Source: CAVTLG01 sp963802635
GTDB lineage: Bacteria; Chloroflexota; Ktedonobacteria; Ktedonobacterales; Ktedonobacteraceae
DNA: 64,000 nucleotides
Assembly (NCBI GenBank): GCA_963802635.1
Contig: CAWDJJ010000002.1
Location: 744,001 to 808,000 of the forward strand
Reading direction: 5' to 3'
Shown here: positions 9,922 to 18,881 of the stretch, one piece after another
Position numbering within the stretch: position 1 is the first letter of the stretch
Layout: each line of letters begins with the position of its first letter
Made by a program: the position numbers and the translations under genes
Notes under the pieces: generated by a model
The model's database searches: none
What the model saw: the letters and a program-made list of their open reading frames with translations, nothing else
What the model was told of the DNA's origin: nothing

Positions 9922-10797
9922 TTAGTCGTCCAGGACCGCCAGATCAAACTGGCGCAGGCGCGTGGGATCGGCGACCGCCTCGATCTCAGCGATCTTGCCG
10001 TTCCTGATGGTGAGATTGAGGACGAGGAACAGGTGCCCACGCGGTGCCACGATGAGCGCCACGGCTCCGTTCACGAGAACCGTTCGGAAGCCCTGAGCAC
10101 GTCCTGAGAACTGCCTGGCCACGGCCTGCGCACCGCGGACCTCTCTTGACACACCCTTCGGCGAGGTCGCGCCATCGATGCGGAACACAATCTCCGGGTC
10201 GAGTACCGTGAGCAGCGCGTTGAAGTCACCAGCTCGCGAGGCGGCGAGAAAGGCATCGACCACCTTTCGGCTTGCGGGAAGATCGGCGTCCTTCACCATT
10301 GCTCCTCCTCGCACCCGACGGCGCGCGCGGCTCGCGAGCTGCCTGGTCGCTGTTTCTGAGCGGTCCACGATGGGAGCAATCTCGTCGAAAGGCATAGCGA
10401 AGATGTCGTGCAGCACGAACGCAAGGCGCTCGGAGGGATTCAACGTGTCGAGCACCACGAGCAGTGCCAGACCAACCGAGTCGGCCAGCAGCGCTTCCTG
10501 CTCGGGGTCGATCCCGCCCTCGAGAAGCGTTCCTGGTTCGGATGCGGACGCTTCCAGGGACTCCTCGCACCGTGCGTTGCGCGCACGCAGCATATCGAGG
10601 CAAATGCGCGAGACCACCGTGGTCAGCCATCCCCCCAGGTTTGCGATTTCGCTCGTCTCGGAGCGGCTGAGGCGAAGCCACGCCTCCTGGACGGCGTCGT
10701 CTGCCTCGTCAAGCCGTCCGAGCATCCGGTAGGCCACTGCTTGCAGGTGGGTCCGGTTGGCCTCGAATTGTTCCGCCAGCCATTCGTGTTCGTCCAT
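9922..10797 (-). CDS. ECF sigma factor with SnoaL-like C-terminal domain (ECF41/SigJ type)
   Basis: The 291-residue product has sigma-70 region 2 (AVAYRMLGRLDEADDAVQEAWLR near residue 20), region 4 (FDEIAPIVDRSETATRQLASRARRR near residue 135) and then about 115 residues of a SnoaL/NTF2-like fold. That is the architecture of ECF41 sigma factors, whose C-terminal domain modulates their own activity. A DPTRL sequence near the end resembles the NPDKL-type motif of the group. ECF41 genes usually sit beside an oxidoreductase-like partner; here the divergent neighbour is a DUF1801 gene instead. The coding sequence is clearly richer in GC than the rest of the window, which suggests recent transfer. 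Confidence 0.9.
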   Translation of the reverse strand: MDEHEWLAEQFEANRTHLQAVAYRMLGRLDEADDAVQEAWLRLSRSETSEIANLGGWLTTVVSRICLDMLRARNARCEESLEASASEPGTLLEGGIDPEQEALLADSVGLALLVVLDTLNPSERLAFVLHDIFAMPFDEIAPIVDRSETATRQLASRARRRVRGGAMVKDADLPASRKVVDAFLAASRAGDFNALLTVLDPEIVFRIDGATSPKGVSREVRGAQAVARQFSGRAQGFRTVLVNGAVALIVAPRGHLFLVLNLTIRNGKIAEIEAVADPTRLRQFDLAVLDD

Positions 10798-10991
10798 CTC
10801 GTCATCCCTTCGGTTCGTTCTCTCAGAGGAGCCAACGTGTGCCTGCCCTCACCAGTGTGACGCACGTCCTCATCCACCGGTCACATGTGTTCGTTTCGTT
10901 TCGTCATAGAAGTGACGAACCATTTCAAACGAAGGTAACAGGAGGAAAGCATGATGAAAATCAAAGTGACCAGCATTATGAGGAGGTTTTT

Positions 10992-11477
10992 ATGAGCCAA
11001 CCTGAAAAGAAGGGCACGCAGGAGTCCGCCAAGAGCACCGCCGCGATCAACAAGAAGTCCAAGGGATTCACAGACGAGGAACGAGCCGCGATGAAGGAGC
11101 GCGCCAAAGAGCTGAAGGCGGAAGCGCGCGCGAACAAGAACAAGGCGGAAGGGGAAAGCGACGTGCTCGCGAAGATCGCCGAGATGCCGGAACCAGATCG
11201 CGCCATGGCCAAGCGGCTCCATGCGATCATCAAAGCCAGCGCGCCAGTCCTCTCGCCGAAGACCTGGTACGGGATGCCCGCGTATGCCAAGGACGGCAAG
11301 GTCGTCTGCTTCTTCCAAAGCGCGCAGAAGTTCAACACGAGGTACGCGACGCTCGGCTTCAGCGACACGGCGAACCTCGACGAAGGCGCCATGTGGCCGA
11401 CCTCCTTCGCGCTGAAGGAGTTGACCGCCGCCGAAGAGGCAAGGATCAGCGCGCTCGTGAAGAAAGCGGTGAGCTGA
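10992..11477 (+). CDS. DUF1801 (YdhG-like) domain protein
   Basis: The 161-residue product has a lysine- and alanine-rich charged N-terminal third (about residues 1-55). A DUF1801/YdhG-type domain follows, with IIKASAPVLSPKTWYGMPAYAKDG and a later FSDTANLDEGAMWPTSFA. Family members include proteins annotated as iron chaperones, but no role can be asserted. The start at 10992 is set by a perfect AGGAGG at 10981-10986; an upstream frame to 10839 lacks such a site. It is divergent from the ECF sigma gene and shares its high GC, so the two were probably acquired together and the DUF1801 gene may be the sigma factor's target. Confidence 0.85.
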   Translation: MSQPEKKGTQESAKSTAAINKKSKGFTDEERAAMKERAKELKAEARANKNKAEGESDVLAKIAEMPEPDRAMAKRLHAIIKASAPVLSPKTWYGMPAYAKDGKVVCFFQSAQKFNTRYATLGFSDTANLDEGAMWPTSFALKELTAAEEARISALVKKAVS

Positions 11478-11639
11478 GTCCTCAGCTCGCAACCAGGCCC
11501 GCCCCAGGAGACGCGAGCAGGACCGCGTCTCCACTCGTCCCTCTGCTCATCAGATCGGACATATGCTACACCGATCTTGGTAGTGAATAAACAAGGGTTG
11601 ATGTGGTAAAGTAAGACCATCAAAAAAGCAAACAGGAAG

Positions 11640-11928
11640 AGTAAGCATGGTCACGATTACCGCTACTTTGTCTCGATCCTGGTGGAAGAGGAGATCAAAC
11701 CGAGGCCTTTCATCAATGCGCAAGTTGGCCTGGACTTGGGCCTCAAATCGATGGTGATCCTCTCGACTGGTGAAGCCGTGGACAATCCGCGCTACTACGC
11801 CCGTGATGAGAAGCCCCTGGCAAAAGTCCAGCGTCGGCATGCCAAGAAGAAGAAGGGTTCGAAAAACAAGGAGAAAGCACGGCGTAAAGTAGCCCGTGTT
11901 CATGCTCGGATCAATGACCGTCGTCACG
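11640..11928 (+). pseudogene. Internal fragment of a TnpB/OrfB RNA-guided nuclease
   Basis: In one frame the segment reads RYFVSILVE, then VGLDLGLKSMVILSTGEAV, the RuvC-I region with the first catalytic aspartate. It then gives the basic stretch KVQRRHAKKKKGSKNKEKAR and RKVARVHARINDRR, which in TnpB proteins lies shortly after RuvC-I. The remaining RuvC motifs, the zinc ribbon and the right end are absent: similarity stops at about 11925, where the antiparallel small gene ends. Upstream of 11640 the frame is not intact. It is thus a truncated remnant, possibly of the same family as the orphan right end at 5760-5921. Confidence 0.85.
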
Positions 11929-12259
11929 ACTCATCCAGTACGCTTTCAAACTCGTCATCGCTATCTGGATCTTGCGACTCGGGGAACCAGTGCGCTTCAC
12001 CCCTGATAGCTTTCACTGGCTGCGAAGCTGCTAATACGACTTCACTGCTATCAGGAGGACATTTCTCAAGTTCAACAGAAATAGTGCGTAGCGACGCTTG
12101 CAGGTGCTTGATCTGCTGCAGCGCCTCTATTGAGGTATCAACGCCATTTTGTTCGGCTTTTTTGATGCTTTCCCTCAGAAGCTTCACTTCGTTGGTCAAA
12201 CGAGCATGCAGCTTTCGTAACTGGGTACATCTATCACTATCTGGTTGCGTATTCATCAA
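11924..12259 (-). CDS. Small coiled-coil protein of unknown function
   Basis: The 111-residue product is largely helical and heptad-like (TQLRKLHARLTNEVKLLRES, then QIKHLQASLRTISVELEK) with an acidic tail (DPDSDDEFESVLDES). No known domain was recognised. It follows hemB on the same strand after 48 bp and could be the last gene of the hem operon, but nothing connects it to haem synthesis. The truncated tnpB fragment on the opposite strand ends exactly at its stop codon. I consider it real because of its coherent helical composition. Confidence 0.6.
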   Translation of the reverse strand: MMNTQPDSDRCTQLRKLHARLTNEVKLLRESIKKAEQNGVDTSIEALQQIKHLQASLRTISVELEKCPPDSSEVVLAASQPVKAIRGEAHWFPESQDPDSDDEFESVLDES

Positions 12260-12307
12260 ATTTTTCCCACCAAAGCTTTCTGTTCAGTATCTATCAGTTA
12301 GAGTATA

Positions 12308-13285
12308 TCACTCGTGCAACCATTGGGCTACATCTGGCGCAAAATAGGTAATAATGATATCTGCTCCAGCGCGCCTGATACCTGTCAGCACCTCCAGTGT
12401 CACACGACGCTCGTCAATCCAGCCGTTCTGGGCAGCGGCCTTGATCATGGAGAACTCTCCACTCACATTGTATGCAGCAATGGGCAGGTCGCAATGATCG
12501 CGCACCTCACGAATAACATCCATATAGGCTAAAGCAGGCTTCACCATCACGATATCAGCACCCTCCGCAATGTCCAGGTCAACCTCGCGCAAAGCCTCAC
12601 GCCGGTTAGCGGGGTCCATCTGATACGAGCGACGATCACCAAATTGCGGCGTAGCACCTGCGGCCTCACGAAATGGTCCGTAGAAACCCGAGGCAAATTT
12701 GGCGGAATAGGCCATAATCGGGATCTGCTCAAAGCCATGCTCATCCAGTATGTGACGCAACGCGCCAACACGTCCATCCATCATATCCGAAGGCGCAACA
12801 ATGTCAGCGCCCGCTTCAACGTGCGAAAGAGCCATGCGAACCAGTAGATCTAAAGAGGCGTCATTCTGCACTATGTCGTTGTGAATAACTCCACAATGTC
12901 CATGATCAGTGTATTCACACAAACACACATCGGTAATCACTAAGGTATCAGGTACTTCTGTCTTGATACGCCTGATCGCTTGCTGAATGACACCTTGATC
13001 AGCGTAGGCTTGTGATCCTACGGCGTCTTTCTCGTTGGGGATGCCGAAGAGCAAGACAGCCGGAATACCCAGACCGGCAATACGCTCCACTTCACGGCCA
13101 AGTTGCTCCACAGGCCATTGCATGATCCCTGGCATGGAGGCGATCTCATGTGGTTCGCTCAGACCTTCAGCCACAAAAAGCGGATAGACCAGTTGATCAA
13201 CACTGAGATGGGTCTCACGTACCAGGCCACGCAAGCGGTCATTTTGACGAGTGCGCCGTAAACGCACAATAGGGAAATTACTCAT
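12308..13285 (-). CDS. hemB: Delta-aminolevulinic acid dehydratase (porphobilinogen synthase)
   Basis: The 325-residue enzyme condenses two 5-aminolevulinate molecules to porphobilinogen. Visible motifs are the two Schiff-base lysine regions (AYSAKFASGFYGPFREAA and IVMVKPALAYMD) and the cysteine-rich metal site DVCLCEYTDHGHCG, which indicates a zinc-binding type. The start MSNFPIVRLRR at 13285 has a GAGGA site just upstream. The open frame runs back to 13519, but that part overlaps hemL and does not align with the family. It is separated from hemL by 115 bp containing a palindromic repeat, so it may be less tightly coupled to the operon than the genes before it. Confidence 0.96.
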   Translation of the reverse strand: MSNFPIVRLRRTRQNDRLRGLVRETHLSVDQLVYPLFVAEGLSEPHEIASMPGIMQWPVEQLGREVERIAGLGIPAVLLFGIPNEKDAVGSQAYADQGVIQQAIRRIKTEVPDTLVITDVCLCEYTDHGHCGVIHNDIVQNDASLDLLVRMALSHVEAGADIVAPSDMMDGRVGALRHILDEHGFEQIPIMAYSAKFASGFYGPFREAAGATPQFGDRRSYQMDPANRREALREVDLDIAEGADIVMVKPALAYMDVIREVRDHCDLPIAAYNVSGEFSMIKAAAQNGWIDERRVTLEVLTGIRRAGADIIITYFAPDVAQWLHE

Positions 13286-13303
13286 GATATTCCTCATATT
13301 TAT

Positions 13304-13393
13304 GGGCGCACGCATGGTCACGCCCCTAACCCATTTTCCTCTTTCTCGGGCGATAACGAATTTTCGGGTAGGGGCGGCGCTTGCCTCCGCCCC
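13304..13393. repeat. GGGTAGGGGCG-type palindromic repeat
   Basis: Two GC-rich arms (about 13304-13332 and 13366-13393), partly inverse to each other, lie between hemL and hemB. The right arm is the same sequence as at 40227-40254, and relatives occur at 26635-26668 and 58434-58502. The element may form a strong hairpin in the operon transcript. Confidence 0.75.
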
Positions 13394-13400
13394 AGAACGC

Positions 13401-14690
13401 TCACACCTGAGCACGTAATGCGGCAGCAACGGCCTCCACCGTCTCTTCAAGCAGCGCGTCATCCAGAGCAAGCGAGATAAAACACGCCTCAAATTGGGAT
13501 GGCGGCAGATAGATATCACGCGCTAACATATCCCAGAAGTAACGAGCAAAACGGGCCGTGTCCGAGCGCTTCGCGCCAGCATAATCGATCACAGGCTCAG
13601 ACGTAAAGTACAGACAGAACATCGCGCCAATACGCACGAACTGCGCATCGATACCGCTCTCACGGATAGCTTTGTTGATGCCGTTACCCAATAGCTGACT
13701 CTTTTGCTCAAGCCGCTCGTACTGCCCTGGTTTACGCAATTCGGTGAGCGTTGCAATACCGGCAGCCATAGCCAACGGGTTGCCAGAGAGCGTGCCCGCC
13801 TGGTACATCGGTCCCAGCGGAGCGACGAGCTGCATAATCTCACGCCGTCCACCATACGCTCCAACAGGCAAACCACCGCCAATAATCTTGCCAAAGCAGG
13901 TCAGATCAGGAGTCACACCAACACGCTCCTGCATGCCTCCCAGCGCAACACGAAAACCGGTCATCACTTCATCGAAGATCAGCAATGCCCCATACTGTTG
14001 CGTTAGTTGACGCAAACGGGCTAAGAAGCCATCAAGCGGTAACACAACGCCCATGTTGGCGGCAACAGGCTCGACAATAACGGCGGCTATTTCTTGTGGG
14101 TAGGTCAGGAACAATTGCTCAAGGGCGGCAGTGTCGTTGTAGGCAACGGTCAGGGTGTTCTGCGTGGTCTCAACCGGCACGCCGGGGCTGTCAGGCAAAC
14201 CCATGGTGGCGACACCAGAACCCGCCTGGACCAACAACATGTCAGCGTGGCCGTGATAGCAACCACTGAATTTGACGATCTTGCTACGTCCGGTATAGGC
14301 TCGCGCTAACCTGAGTGCACTCATCGTCGCCTCGGTCCCTGAGTTGACGAAACGGATCATTTCAACGGATGGCACACTCTCGATGACGAGCTGCGCCAGG
14401 TCGCTCTCAGCCTGTGTTGGCGCACCAAAACTAAAGCCACGCTTGCTCGCTTCTATCACAGCCTCGACGACCGTTGGATAGCTATGACCCAGGATCATGG
14501 GTCCCCAGGACTGCACATAGTCCAGATAACGATTGCCGTCCACGTCGTAGAGATATGGTCCCTGAGCATGATCGATAAAAACGGGTTCACCTCCGACTCC
14601 GCGAAAGGCACGTACAGGACTGTTGACGCCGCCCGGCAGGAGTTGCTGCGCCTCGGCAAAAAGTTTTTGCGATTGGGACAATGATTTCAT
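13401..14690 (-). CDS. hemL: Glutamate-1-semialdehyde 2,1-aminomutase
   Basis: The 429-residue PLP enzyme converts glutamate-1-semialdehyde to 5-aminolevulinate. It has the normal family length and the PLP-lysine motif in CFGKIIGGGLPVGAYGG near residue 265, plus N-terminal GGVNSPVRAFRGVGGEP. It accepts the unstable product of HemA, encoded in the same operon, in the C5 route to haem. Its start lies 5 nt after the hemQ stop, so it is translated from the same transcript. All expected motifs are present and the gene looks intact. Confidence 0.97.
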   Translation of the reverse strand: MKSLSQSQKLFAEAQQLLPGGVNSPVRAFRGVGGEPVFIDHAQGPYLYDVDGNRYLDYVQSWGPMILGHSYPTVVEAVIEASKRGFSFGAPTQAESDLAQLVIESVPSVEMIRFVNSGTEATMSALRLARAYTGRSKIVKFSGCYHGHADMLLVQAGSGVATMGLPDSPGVPVETTQNTLTVAYNDTAALEQLFLTYPQEIAAVIVEPVAANMGVVLPLDGFLARLRQLTQQYGALLIFDEVMTGFRVALGGMQERVGVTPDLTCFGKIIGGGLPVGAYGGRREIMQLVAPLGPMYQAGTLSGNPLAMAAGIATLTELRKPGQYERLEQKSQLLGNGINKAIRESGIDAQFVRIGAMFCLYFTSEPVIDYAGAKRSDTARFARYFWDMLARDIYLPPSQFEACFISLALDDALLEETVEAVAAALRAQV

Positions 14691-14695
14691 ATTGA

Positions 14696-15454
14696 TTAAA
14701 CTCCAATAGCTTCCAGAATTTCGTCCAGCGGTTGCGCGATACAGGTATACATGGGCGTGTCACGCAAAGTATAGCTACTGGCTTCGGTCTCACGCAACTC
14801 CTGCACGAGATCGAGGAAATCCATCATATCGTCTGTCTCAAAAGCTACCACGAATTCCTGGTCATCAATACCAAAGGAATAGGTAGTGTTCAAGGAAACA
14901 CTGGGATACTTGAGTCCTACACGGATGTGCTCGTTCATCATCCGTTTACGGTCTTCTACAGGTAAGGCATACCAGGGACGCGTCTTGACAAACGGATAGA
15001 CAAACAGATATTTGCGATCCTCAGGCGTGACGACCAGGCGCGGATCATGGGCACCACGCGCGTTTTTACCTACATACACGGAACGCTTGGTCATGGAGAG
15101 CATGGATCTGGCTTCGCGCAGATAGGGTCCAATGGCACTGCGGCGGATCTGGCTGCTCAAACGACGCAGATCTTCTATGTCATAGGTAGCTTGCCAGAGC
15201 ATAAAATCACAGTCGGTACGGATACCATAGAGCGAGAAGCTGCGAATAAGCGATTTTTGCTCAAACTCAGCAAAGATTTGTAGGAGCTGCTGCCTGCCCT
15301 GCTCGCGTACTTCGGCTGGCAGTAATTGCCACTGCGGATCAAGTTTGTAAAATGTAAAACGGACCAGTTGACGCGGCTGCTTCGGTTTTGCTTGAACAGA
15401 CGCGGCCTCGGGCTGCGTGGCTATATGTTGTGATGCGATGGTTTGGTCTACCAT
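14696..15454 (-). CDS. hemQ: HemQ, coproheme decarboxylase (chlorite-dismutase fold)
   Basis: The 252-residue product has a low-complexity N-terminal 30 residues and then two ferredoxin-like halves of the chlorite-dismutase superfamily. Signature text is YPFVKTRPWYALPVEDRKRMMNE near residue 155 and TTYSFGIDDQEFVVAFETDD near residue 195. HemQ makes haem b from iron-coproporphyrin III, the last step of the coproporphyrin-dependent route. Its place between hemD and hemL (4-5 nt gaps on both sides) argues for that role rather than for chlorite detoxification. The partner genes for coproporphyrin oxidation and iron insertion (hemY, hemH) are not in the window. Confidence 0.93.
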   Translation of the reverse strand: MVDQTIASQHIATQPEAASVQAKPKQPRQLVRFTFYKLDPQWQLLPAEVREQGRQQLLQIFAEFEQKSLIRSFSLYGIRTDCDFMLWQATYDIEDLRRLSSQIRRSAIGPYLREARSMLSMTKRSVYVGKNARGAHDPRLVVTPEDRKYLFVYPFVKTRPWYALPVEDRKRMMNEHIRVGLKYPSVSLNTTYSFGIDDQEFVVAFETDDMMDFLDLVQELRETEASSYTLRDTPMYTCIAQPLDEILEAIGV

Positions 15455-15458
15455 GATT

Positions 15459-16319
15459 TCACCTCGATAGTATTTTGTGTTGAATAATTGCCTCTACAAG
15501 ACCATCAATCGTAAACTCGCGCGCTTCGATGTCTACACGCAGACCAAGCTCACGCGCTGTCTGAGATGTAATAGGACCAATACTGGCAAGCTGCGCATGC
15601 TGCTTCACCAGATCAAGCAGCGATACCGACGTATCCTGCTCACAGTTCCTGAGCCATGCCACAAAGTTGCGCACCGTGGAGGAACTGGTGAAGGTCAACA
15701 TAGCCAGTTGGCGCTCCTGTAACAGGCGTAGAATGAGATGTCCTTGCTCATCATTCCGCTCAACAGGTAGCGTATAGTAGGCTGCCACTTCATCGACCTG
15801 CACCCCCGCCTGCTGTAGTCCATCGACCAGCACGTTGCGCGCTTCAGCCGCACGCGCTAGCAATACACGTTGCCCAACCAGTGTGGTCTGGTGCTGTTGC
15901 GCATCCTCGATCAGCGCCTGCAGCACGCTCTCCGCGCGATACTCGTCTGGTACCAAATCAGCAGCCAGACCATAGCGCGCCACTGCCGCCGCTGTAGCTG
16001 GACCGATGGTCGCTATACGCACGCTACACAGCGCTGACGGATCGTAGCCAAGCACACGTAAACGCTCAAAGCAGCTCTGCACGCCGTTTACACTGGTCAA
16101 TATCAGCCAGCTATAACCTGCTCCCGTTGGCCTGTAAAGATCCCTGAGAGCTGCATCGAGTTGCGTCCAATCCGCTGGCGGCACAATGCGAATAGTCGGG
16201 AACTCTATGGGTATTGCCCCCAGAGCGTGCAAACGTTCACTCAGGACGCTGGCTTGCTCACGCGTCCGCGTTACCAGAATGCGTTTCCCGGCAAGCGGGG
16301 CCACTGTTGACTCAAGCAT
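15459..16319 (-). CDS. hemD: Uroporphyrinogen-III synthase
   Basis: The 286-residue protein has the poorly conserved two-domain HemD pattern: LAGKRILVTRTREQASVLSE at the N-terminus, SWLILTSVNGVQSCFERL in domain 2, and the C-terminal LTFTSSSTVRNFVAWL and ASIGPITSQTARELGLRVDI. It cyclises hydroxymethylbilane to uroporphyrinogen III. Its start overlaps the hemC stop by 8 nt, which indicates translational coupling to the enzyme that makes its unstable substrate. Confidence 0.95.
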   Translation of the reverse strand: MLESTVAPLAGKRILVTRTREQASVLSERLHALGAIPIEFPTIRIVPPADWTQLDAALRDLYRPTGAGYSWLILTSVNGVQSCFERLRVLGYDPSALCSVRIATIGPATAAAVARYGLAADLVPDEYRAESVLQALIEDAQQHQTTLVGQRVLLARAAEARNVLVDGLQQAGVQVDEVAAYYTLPVERNDEQGHLILRLLQERQLAMLTFTSSSTVRNFVAWLRNCEQDTSVSLLDLVKQHAQLASIGPITSQTARELGLRVDIEAREFTIDGLVEAIIQHKILSR

Positions 16320-17313
16320 GCAATTGCTCCTGCTCTCTGATCGATGCCAGTTCGCGAATGATCTCGTCAGCTCCCTGCGCCAACACTTGCTCTGCCAGAT
16401 TTACTCCAAGCGATCTGGCATGGGAAAGCGTGGAAGTTGCGGTCCAGGGGATACTGAGCCGTACCGCGATACGACGCTGTCCGTCTAAACTGCTGACCAG
16501 TCCGCGCAAGGTGAATACACCATCCACGATATCACCATAGGCCGCAACTGGCAAGTAACAGCCCGCGCCCAGACGGAGCATAAACATGCGCTCAGCCGTC
16601 GTAGCGGCCTGCGCCGTTAGATTCTGCAACGGCACAAGCAATGCCTGTACCTCTGGCTCGTCACGATATTCGATAGCCAGCGCCCCCTGTCCAGGAGCTG
16701 GCAGCAACATGTCGGTGGGAAAATAAATGAGACGCCCAGCCAGACGCTGCTGCAGACCCAGACGGTGCAAGCCCGCCGCCGCTAGCACAATGCCATCATA
16801 CGCACCCGACTCCAGTTTGCGTAGACGTGTGTCAACGTTGCCGCGCAAGTCAAGGATTTGCGCATCAGGACAGAACTGGCGAATCTGGGCCGTACGCCGC
16901 AAGCTGCAAGTGCCAATACGTAACGCAGTCTCAAGTTGAGCATCAGGAACCACCGGACGTAAATAGCCACTGACTATACGAAATTCAATATTGGAGACAA
17001 AGACATCCCGCACATCCTCTCGTTCGCCTGCTACAATCACCTGCAAATCATCTGGTTGGACAGTAGGCAGATCTTTTAAGCTATGCACAGCCAGATCGAT
17101 ACGCCGCTCATGGAGGGCACGCTCGATCTCAGTCACAAAAACACCATCACCACCAATTTGCGTTAATGGCATAGTCGTAATGCGATCACCCATGGTGTGA
17201 ATTTGTTCTATAATAATGTCAAGATTGGGCCACCGTTGGCTTAACTGCTGGGCTACCCAACGCGTCTGTATCATGGCAAGCTTGCTCGCGCGCGTTCCTA
17301 TTATAATCCGCAT
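16312..17313 (-). CDS. hemC: Hydroxymethylbilane synthase (porphobilinogen deaminase)
   Basis: The 333-residue enzyme polymerises four porphobilinogens. It shows the family start MRIIIGTRASKLAMIQTRW, the substrate region IGTCSLRRTAQIRQ, and the dipyrromethane cofactor cysteine in LRLGAGCYLPVAAYG near residue 248. I chose the ATG at 17313 because it gives the canonical N-terminus; an ATG two codons earlier (17319) is also possible. The 5' 95 nt overlap the end of hemA in another frame, an unusually long overlap for this pair. The gene is intact. Confidence 0.96.
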   Translation of the reverse strand: MRIIIGTRASKLAMIQTRWVAQQLSQRWPNLDIIIEQIHTMGDRITTMPLTQIGGDGVFVTEIERALHERRIDLAVHSLKDLPTVQPDDLQVIVAGEREDVRDVFVSNIEFRIVSGYLRPVVPDAQLETALRIGTCSLRRTAQIRQFCPDAQILDLRGNVDTRLRKLESGAYDGIVLAAAGLHRLGLQQRLAGRLIYFPTDMLLPAPGQGALAIEYRDEPEVQALLVPLQNLTAQAATTAERMFMLRLGAGCYLPVAAYGDIVDGVFTLRGLVSSLDGQRRIAVRLSIPWTATSTLSHARSLGVNLAEQVLAQGADEIIRELASIREQEQLHA

Positions 17314-18580
17314 CAGCATTCTCTTCTAAATCAAACAAATAGCGCATGGCTTCTGCATAAATATGTCCCTGACCAGCCACCGCCGCGTCTTTGAGTCGTA
17401 ACATCGGTATATGCAATAATTTGTTCATAAGACGCATGGTGAGTTCCTGCATAGCGTTAGCTTCCCGCTCCGAAAGTGTCGGAGAAAGATGGCGCAGCGT
17501 ACGCGCAAGCTCCTGTTGACGCAATGTATCCACATAATGGCGTAGATCACTGATGGTGTCAACAACACTGAGCGATGCCTGCCAACGTTCGAAAACGCTG
17601 ACTTCTTCAGCAATGATCGCTTGTACGCGCTCAGCCTCTAACAAACGCAGATGTATTCCTCGCTCTACCTCCGCCTGCAAATCATCGAGATTATGTAAAT
17701 ACACACCAGGCAATGCTGCGACCTCGGGATCAATGTCACGTGGCAAGGCGATGTCGATCAGCAGTAGAGAACGACCCGCCCGCTGCTGCATTACCCGCTG
17801 CATCACCTCAGTCGTGATGACCGCATGCGGCGCTTTGGTCGAACTGATCACCACGTCAGCCTCAACTAGCGCCACTGGCAGTTCGGCAAAGGTGCGATGC
17901 GTAGCCTGTAACGCTTGCGCGAGATCAATAGCGTTCTCTTGCGTGCGATTGACTATGACCAGGCGCTGCGCTCCGTTGTCACGCAGGTTACGAGCTGCTA
18001 GCTCTGCCATATTGCCAGATCCAACCAGCAAGATACTCGCCTCATGAAAAGCGGGTAAAAGATGGCGCGCCAATTGTACTGCAACATGGCTCAATGAAGC
18101 TGCGTTACGGCTGATATTTGTTTCACTCCGCGCACGCTTGCCGGTAACGAGCGCAGCGCGGAAAAGCGCGGAGGTCACAAGGCCAGCATGACCAGCACCT
18201 TGCGCAATCTCTAACGCCTCAGCAACCTGACCCTGGATCTGTGGCTCTCCCGGTACCAGCGAGTAGAGTCCACTCGCCACACCGAAAAGATGAGAGATGG
18301 CAGAGGTATCAACAAAACTATAACTATGGGCTGCTATTTCATCAGAGGCGACCTGGCACGCTTCACTTAAAACGCGCAACAGGTCCAGGCGGCCTTGATT
18401 GGCATTGTCACAAACGGCGTAGAATTCTACACGGTTGCAGGTAGAGAGGAATACACATTCCTGAACAGCTTTCCGTGCATTCTGGAGCAACGGCAAAATT
18501 TGACGATTTGAGCACGCAAGACGCTCACGTAATGCGATGGGAGCAGTTGTGTGATCAACGCCAATGACGATGATATACAT
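17219..18580 (-). CDS. hemA: Glutamyl-tRNA reductase
   Basis: The 453-residue first enzyme of the C5 haem route reduces glutamyl-tRNA to glutamate-1-semialdehyde with NADPH. Visible are GVDHTTAPIALRERL at the N-terminus, the catalytic cysteine in FLSTCNRVEFYA near residue 50, LVPGEPQIQGQV, the nucleotide-binding LLVGSGNMAELAARNL, and the long helical dimerisation domain at the end. The last 30 or so residues (RNAREQACHDTDALG and on) are an unconserved tail that overlaps the start of hemC. It is the promoter-proximal gene of the operon, which suggests the first committed step is co-regulated with the rest. Confidence 0.97.
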   Translation of the reverse strand: MYIIVIGVDHTTAPIALRERLACSNRQILPLLQNARKAVQECVFLSTCNRVEFYAVCDNANQGRLDLLRVLSEACQVASDEIAAHSYSFVDTSAISHLFGVASGLYSLVPGEPQIQGQVAEALEIAQGAGHAGLVTSALFRAALVTGKRARSETNISRNAASLSHVAVQLARHLLPAFHEASILLVGSGNMAELAARNLRDNGAQRLVIVNRTQENAIDLAQALQATHRTFAELPVALVEADVVISSTKAPHAVITTEVMQRVMQQRAGRSLLLIDIALPRDIDPEVAALPGVYLHNLDDLQAEVERGIHLRLLEAERVQAIIAEEVSVFERWQASLSVVDTISDLRHYVDTLRQQELARTLRHLSPTLSEREANAMQELTMRLMNKLLHIPMLRLKDAAVAGQGHIYAEAMRYLFDLEENADADYNRNAREQACHDTDALGSPAVKPTVAQS

Positions 18581-18881
18581 GCAAACCTCTTAAACCTCTA
18601 AATTTTTCATAGTCTACTAGAGATTTTAGCGTTTTTTTTGGGTTAGTCAAGAGGTTTTACCCAATATGCTATCAGGCTACTACCTTATTTTCTGTCGGCT
18701 GAGGGGTCTGACTGATACTGACACATTTTTCTTGGGACATGCCCAGGAGGTACAGGGATGATTCCTTGATGTTGATAACGTAACATTATCATACCACCAG
18801 AATGAGATTCGTACCTGCCAAAAAGTTGTATGATAGTAACATTATTTGTGATTCTCAGAAATCAGAGTGGAGGTGGATACG
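18581..18881. promoter_or_regulatory. Divergent promoter region between hemA and a small membrane-protein gene
   Basis: About 300 bp separate the two divergent starts. It contains two copies of GTAACATTAT (about 18779-18788 and 18834-18843), each preceded by a TGATA sequence, and an AT-rich tract with a T run near 18630-18640. The repeated motif could be an operator, but no known regulator site was recognised, and promoter boxes are not clear enough to place. Confidence 0.35.

Noticed and set aside
11682..12347. 221-codon plus-strand frame as a whole gene
   Set aside because: Only the first roughly 80 codons are TnpB-like; the rest is antisense to the small coiled-coil gene.
13286..13519. 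Longer N-terminus for hemB
   Set aside because: The extension overlaps hemL and the repeat, and does not resemble HemB; the ATG at 13285 has a good ribosome site.
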